Source of the DNA: DASQVO01 sp035640715 | GTDB lineage: Bacteria; Actinomycetota; Actinomycetes; Streptosporangiales; Streptosporangiaceae | Direction of reading: 5' to 3' | DNA: 8,268 nt | Assembly: GCA_035640715.1 (NCBI GenBank) | Contig: DASQVO010000308.1 | Location: 1 to 8,268 of the forward strand | Shown: piece by piece, positions 5,825 to 8,268 of the stretch | Position numbering within the stretch: position 1 is the stretch's first letter | Layout: each line of letters opens with the position of its first letter | The notes under the pieces: model-generated | The model's input: only the letters and a program-made list of their open reading frames with translations | Database searches by the model: none | What the model was told of the DNA's origin: nothing | Translations under genes and position numbers: made by a program

Positions 5825-5920
5825 CCAGCCCCCAGCAAATTTTCATGGTCACAGATGTTTCTTACTGCTCGGTGCCACTTTTCCATAATCGATCACAGTA
5901 TGTAAAACATTCATGTGACC
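5825..5920 (-). promoter_or_regulatory. AT-rich upstream region with repeated GRTCACA half-sites
   Basis: This stretch before the PLP-enzyme gene is much more AT-rich than its surroundings. It holds three related half-sites: GGTCACAGATGT (5847-5858, plus), GATCACAGTATGT (5891-5903, plus) and GGTCACA (5914-5920, minus). The last two form an inverted repeat over 5891-5920, and the first and third form a longer one over 5847-5920. The pattern suits binding by a dimeric regulator, but the orientation (TCACA...TGTGA) is opposite to a CRP/GlxR site. No convincing -35/-10 pair was found, so the promoter itself is not placed. Confidence 0.4.
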
Positions 5921-5960
5921 GCTGGTTGGCGGGTATTGGTGGCGTGCCGGGCTTGTGTGT

Positions 5961-6182
5961 TCACCCGTAACCGGCCTGGCCGCCCCGCGGCAGCTGGCTC
6001 ACCCACAGGTCGCCGCCGGTCAGCACGTAGAGAAACGGCACGAGCGGTATGAGGGCGAAGATGCCCCAGACCAGCTTCGCCCCGTCGGTCAGGTCGCGGC
6101 GCGTCGCCAGATTGATCCACATGAGGACGACCGCGACCGGGTGGATGAAACAGAGCAGGAGTTCGAGGAGCTTCTTCATCAT
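5961..6182 (-). CDS. Small two-helix membrane protein (72-73 aa)
   Basis: The protein MMKKLLELLLCFIHPVAVVL... has two hydrophobic segments at about residues 5-25 and 36-56, joined by a short charged turn (TRRDLTDG) and followed by a hydrophilic tail ending RGGQAGYG. The second segment (AKLVWGIFALIPLVPFLYVL) resembles the short PLDc_N-type membrane module of actinobacterial proteins, with which it shares the AK-x-x-W start and the P-x-x-P-x-x-Y pattern. No enzymatic domain follows, so it is a stand-alone membrane peptide of unknown role. Start is ATGATG at 6177-6182; AGGGG lies 8 nt before the first ATG and 11 nt before the second. It is transcribed away from htrA and about 137 nt ahead of the PLP-enzyme gene; co-transcription with the latter is possible but not shown. 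Confidence 0.7.
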   Translation of the reverse strand: MMKKLLELLLCFIHPVAVVLMWINLATRRDLTDGAKLVWGIFALIPLVPFLYVLTGGDLWVSQLPRGGQAGYG

Positions 6183-6388
6183 GACCGATGCCCCTACCCC
6201 GCGGCTGCTGTGTCAGTCTCGCGAGTTCCGCGGCACTCCCGCCATGGCGGCGCCGGCCAGGGAACGGCATTCAGGAAGTGGCCAGGAAGCCGCCAGGGTG
6301 CCATCGGGATGTCATCAGCTACGCACAAGGTTCACGGCTAACACTGCCCAATAGAGCAACAGGAGCAGGAGCGAGGTGGGCAGTTTCC
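6183..6388. promoter_or_regulatory. Divergent intergenic region between the membrane protein gene and htrA
   Basis: This 206-base region must carry the start signals of both divergent genes. The ribosome site of htrA, GAGGTG at 6373-6378 (10 nt from ATG), is visible. Candidate -10 and -35 hexamers for htrA (around TAACAC and TTCACG, 6330-6350) are poor, and the GGAAC near 6261 lacks the GTT expected of a SigE-type promoter. I could not place a promoter with confidence. Confidence 0.3.
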
Positions 6389-7726
6389 ATGAACTCGATC
6401 ACGGATTCGTCGTTGTCGGCACAACCGGAGCAGATGCCTTCATCTTCTACGCAACCCGGCGCGGGCGGCCCGTACATCCCGTCCGGGCCTGAGGGACCAT
6501 ACGGCCCGGGCGGTGGTGCGTCGGGGCCCGGGGGCAGATGGCCCGCCGGGCGCCCCCGGCGGCGCGGGCTTGCGTTCGGGGCCGCCGGCGTCGCGCTCGC
6601 TGTGGCCGCTGCGTTCGGCTCCTATGACCTGGTGAACTCCGGCGGGACGACCACCGGCAGTGCGACGGCAAGTGCCGACACCGTGCTCAGCACCTCGCAG
6701 ATCGCAGCCGAGGTGTCCCCGGGACTGGTCGACGTGAACGCCACGCTGGGCTACCGGAAAGCCACCTCGGCCGGCACCGGGCTGGTGCTGACCTCGACGG
6801 GGGAAGTGCTGACCAACAATCACGTGATCGACGGCGCAACCTCGATCACGGTCACGGACGTGGAGAATGGCCGCACCTACAAGGCCACGGTCGTCGGCTA
6901 CGACGCGAGCAAGGACCTCGCCGTGCTGCAACTGCAGCGCGCATCCGGGCTCAAAACCGTGACCCTCGGCGACTCCTCCACAGTCAAGGTGGGACAGAAG
7001 GTCGTCGCCATCGGCAACGCGGGCGGCAAGGGCGGCACCCCGTCGGTCGTAACGGGTAAGGTCACGGCGCTCGGCCAGAGCATCACGGCCAGCGATGCCA
7101 GCTCCGGCACCGCGGAGCAGCTCAGCGGGATGATCGAGACCAGCGCCCCGATCCAGGCCGGCGACTCCGGCGGCCCGCTGGTCAACACGGCCGGGCAGGT
7201 CATCGGGATCGACACCGCGGCATCGTCGTCACCCGCCGTGCCGACGGGCCAGACGCAGGCTTCCACGTCAGGTCAGAACCTGGGCCAGAGCCAGACGCAG
7301 GCCACGGCCTTCTCGATCCCGATTAATGAGGCGGAATCCATCGCCGCGCAGATCGAGGCGGGTACGTCGTCCTCGACCATCCACCTCGGCGCCACCGCTT
7401 TCCTCGGCATCGAGGCCTCGTCGGCCTCCTCTGCGGGCTCCGGCGCTGGGGGCGGCTTCGGGTTCGGCGGGGCCGGTGACGGCAGCACGGGCACGGCGGG
7501 TGTGACGGTCATCGGGACGCTCTCCGGGTCTCCCGCGGCCCAGGCCGGGCTGACGGCCGGTGACGAGATCACCTCGCTCGGCGGCCAGACGGTGACCTCC
7601 GAATCCCAAATCCAGTCGATCCTGGCGGCACACCACCCGGGCGACAAGATCAGCATCAGCTGGACAGATAGCTTCGGCCAGGCCCATACGGCCACCATCG
7701 TGCTCGCCGCCGGGCCAGCCGCCTGA
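6389..7726 (+). CDS. Membrane-anchored HtrA/DegP-like serine protease with PDZ domain
   Basis: This 445-residue protein is a trypsin-like (S1C, HtrA) protease for extracytoplasmic protein quality control. Order: Gly/Pro/Ser-rich cytoplasmic tail (1-50), basic RPRRR stop signal (55-59), one membrane helix (about 60-79), Ser/Thr-rich spacer, protease domain (about 100-325), a Gly-rich hinge (350-367) and a C-terminal PDZ domain (about 335-440, with GSPAAQAGLTAGDEITSLGG at 380-399). The catalytic triad is intact: His145 in TNNHVI, Asp176 in SKDLAVL and Ser260 in GDSGGP. The protease domain carries a long Gln/Ser/Thr-rich insertion (279-305) shortly after the active serine. The frame is open upstream to 6188, but the ATG at 6389 is chosen because it follows GAGGTG by 10 nt and gives the usual actinobacterial tail. 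It is the only plus-strand gene; it converges on the transglycosylase gene and is divergent from the small membrane protein gene. Confidence 0.94.
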   Translation: MNSITDSSLSAQPEQMPSSSTQPGAGGPYIPSGPEGPYGPGGGASGPGGRWPAGRPRRRGLAFGAAGVALAVAAAFGSYDLVNSGGTTTGSATASADTVLSTSQIAAEVSPGLVDVNATLGYRKATSAGTGLVLTSTGEVLTNNHVIDGATSITVTDVENGRTYKATVVGYDASKDLAVLQLQRASGLKTVTLGDSSTVKVGQKVVAIGNAGGKGGTPSVVTGKVTALGQSITASDASSGTAEQLSGMIETSAPIQAGDSGGPLVNTAGQVIGIDTAASSSPAVPTGQTQASTSGQNLGQSQTQATAFSIPINEAESIAAQIEAGTSSSTIHLGATAFLGIEASSASSAGSGAGGGFGFGGAGDGSTGTAGVTVIGTLSGSPAAQAGLTAGDEITSLGGQTVTSESQIQSILAAHHPGDKISISWTDSFGQAHTATIVLAAGPAA

Positions 7727-7739
7727 GGCGGCTGGCCCG
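7711..7739 (+). repeat. Perfect 13-bp inverted repeat centred on the htrA stop codon
   Basis: CGGGCCAGCCGCC (7711-7723) and GGCGGCTGGCCCG (7727-7739) are exact reverse complements, and the 3-nt loop is the TGA stop itself. It can form a very stable GC-rich hairpin. No T-run follows, so it may act as a pause, an mRNA 3' stabiliser or part of a GC-type terminator. Confidence 0.75.
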
Positions 7740-7757
7740 TGCCGCGCCGTGCGGCAC
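7739..7757 (+). repeat. 7-bp inverted repeat between htrA and the terminator
   Basis: GTGCCGC (7739-7745) and GCGGCAC (7751-7757) form a perfect stem with loop GCCGT. It starts at the last base of the stop-codon hairpin, so the two are directly stacked. Confidence 0.55.
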
Positions 7758-7775
7758 AGGCGCCAAGACGCGACG

Positions 7776-7805
7776 AAGCCCCTGCGAACTAGCCGCAGGG
7801 GCTTT
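7776..7805. terminator. Bidirectional rho-independent-type terminator between convergent genes
   Basis: AAGCCCCTGCG (7776-7786) and CGCAGGGGCTT (7794-7804) form a perfect 11-bp stem with a 7-nt loop. The plus side ends in CTTTC and the minus side reads out through a symmetric AAG/CTT end, so it can serve both htrA and the transglycosylase gene, whose stop lies 23 nt away. Confidence 0.8.
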
Positions 7806-7827
7806 CGCGCCCAGAGGTTTCTTCCCG

Positions 7828-8268
7828 CTAGCAGCGGCCGGAATACGCTCCGGTGACGAACGTCGTCCACGGGTTCCAGTTGGTGCCGTTGCTGCTGATG
7901 CTGACGGCGGCCTCGGCATTGGCCAGTGGGTCGAACGTGGCTTGCGCCCCGTGCGAGGCGTTGATCTGCCAGAGCCCGTAGTCGGCGGTGGAGCTGACGG
8001 CATTGGGATTGCCGCCGGACTCCGCCATGGCGATCGAGGCGGCTATGACGGCATCGGCTGCGGACCCGCCGGCCTGCTCCCACAGTGCCTCCAGGCCGCT
8101 GCAGCTGTACGACCCGGTCGACGAGACGCTGGCGACCGTAGTGCCACTTGAGGCCGACTCGCTGGCCGCCTGTGACCCGCTCTCGGCACCGGAGCTGGCG
8201 GCAGGAGCGGCCTGGGACCCGTCACTGGCCGAGCCCGATGCGCTCGAGGTGCTCGGCGTCGTGGACGT
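7828..8268 (-). CDS. Secreted lysozyme-like (SLT) transglycosylase, C-terminal part (5' end off right edge)
   Basis: 146 codons precede the TAG at 7828-7830, and the frame is open to the window edge, so the N-terminus is missing. The visible part begins with a Ser/Ala/Thr/Gly-rich low-complexity linker (about residues 1-52 of the fragment). A lysozyme-like transglycosylase domain follows: LEALWEQAGG (59-68), AASIAMAESGGNPNAVSS (77-94) with the likely catalytic Glu83, and ADYGLWQINASHG (96-108), the conserved substrate-groove motif. The end is WNPWTTFVTGAYSGRC. Two cysteines, one at residue 56 before the domain and the other at the last residue, could form a disulfide, which fits an exported protein. 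Such enzymes cleave the glycan strands of peptidoglycan. The domain is short, as in actinomycete secreted or Rpf-like muralytic proteins. It may begin with a signal peptide beyond the edge. An in-frame ATG at 8028 lies inside the domain and is not the start. Confidence 0.88.
   Translation of the reverse strand, partial: TSTTPSTSSASGSASDGSQAAPAASSGAESGSQAASESASSGTTVASVSSTGSYSCSGLEALWEQAGGSAADAVIAASIAMAESGGNPNAVSSTADYGLWQINASHGAQATFDPLANAEAAVSISSNGTNWNPWTTFVTGAYSGRC

Noticed and set aside
5825..5960. SAM or other riboswitch before the PLP-enzyme gene
   Set aside because: No core helices or conserved riboswitch sequence could be recognised; the visible structure is the dispersed GRTCACA repeats.
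5911..6270. Minus-strand 119-codon frame overlapping the small membrane protein
   Set aside because: It is an alternative frame of the same DNA, rich in Arg/Gly/Pro, while the other frame gives two clean membrane helices.
6188..6388. Upstream extension of htrA to an ATG at 6188
   Set aside because: The added residues are Arg/Pro-rich without family similarity, they cross the divergent intergenic region, and a ribosome site supports the ATG at 6389.

Overview
The window is GC-rich DNA (GC-rich third codon positions throughout). Its gene content and protein styles point to a high-GC Gram-positive actinomycete: a CFP29-type encapsulin with a DyP peroxidase, an HtrA protease with a Gly/Pro-rich cytoplasmic tail, actinobacterial small proteins, and TAnnnT boxes placed 6-7 nt before ATG as in leaderless genes. 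The genus cannot be read from the sequence. It looks like ordinary chromosome; I see no phage, plasmid, transposase, tRNA, rRNA or CRISPR signature.

Layout. Almost everything is on the minus strand, so transcription order runs from high to low coordinates. At the right edge (7828-8268, minus) is the C-terminal part of a secreted lysozyme-like transglycosylase. It converges on a plus-strand trypsin-like HtrA/PDZ protease (6389-7726). Between them lie three hairpins, one of which is centred exactly on the htrA stop codon. Divergent from htrA is a 73-codon two-helix membrane protein (5961-6182, minus). An AT-rich patch with repeated GRTCACA half-sites (5825-5920) follows, then a cystathionine gamma-lyase/synthase-family PLP enzyme (4688-5824, minus).

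The centrepiece is a two-gene operon: a DyP-type peroxidase (3356-4447, minus) ending in an encapsulin cargo-targeting peptide, overlapping by 4 nt a family 1 encapsulin shell protein (2559-3359, minus). The peroxidase is expected to be packaged inside the shell as a nanocompartment for oxidative-stress chemistry. This is a known system (as in Mycobacterium and Rhodococcus), not a new one. A small conserved actinobacterial protein of unknown function (2164-2490, minus) lies just downstream.

From about 2170 to 1313 the sequence is decayed. A sulfatase gene survives as two out-of-phase pieces that have lost the catalytic N-terminus and a large middle part, and a 19-residue Nudix-like piece follows with a stop codon just before it. 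Downstream, intact genes resume: an AHSA1/SRPBCC-domain protein (798-1277, minus) and, running off the left edge, the first 207 codons of a DUF763 protein (1-621, minus).

The genes do not form one pathway. The peroxidase-encapsulin pair is the only tightly coupled unit, and the rest are independent housekeeping or accessory genes separated by promoters, hairpins and gene remnants.
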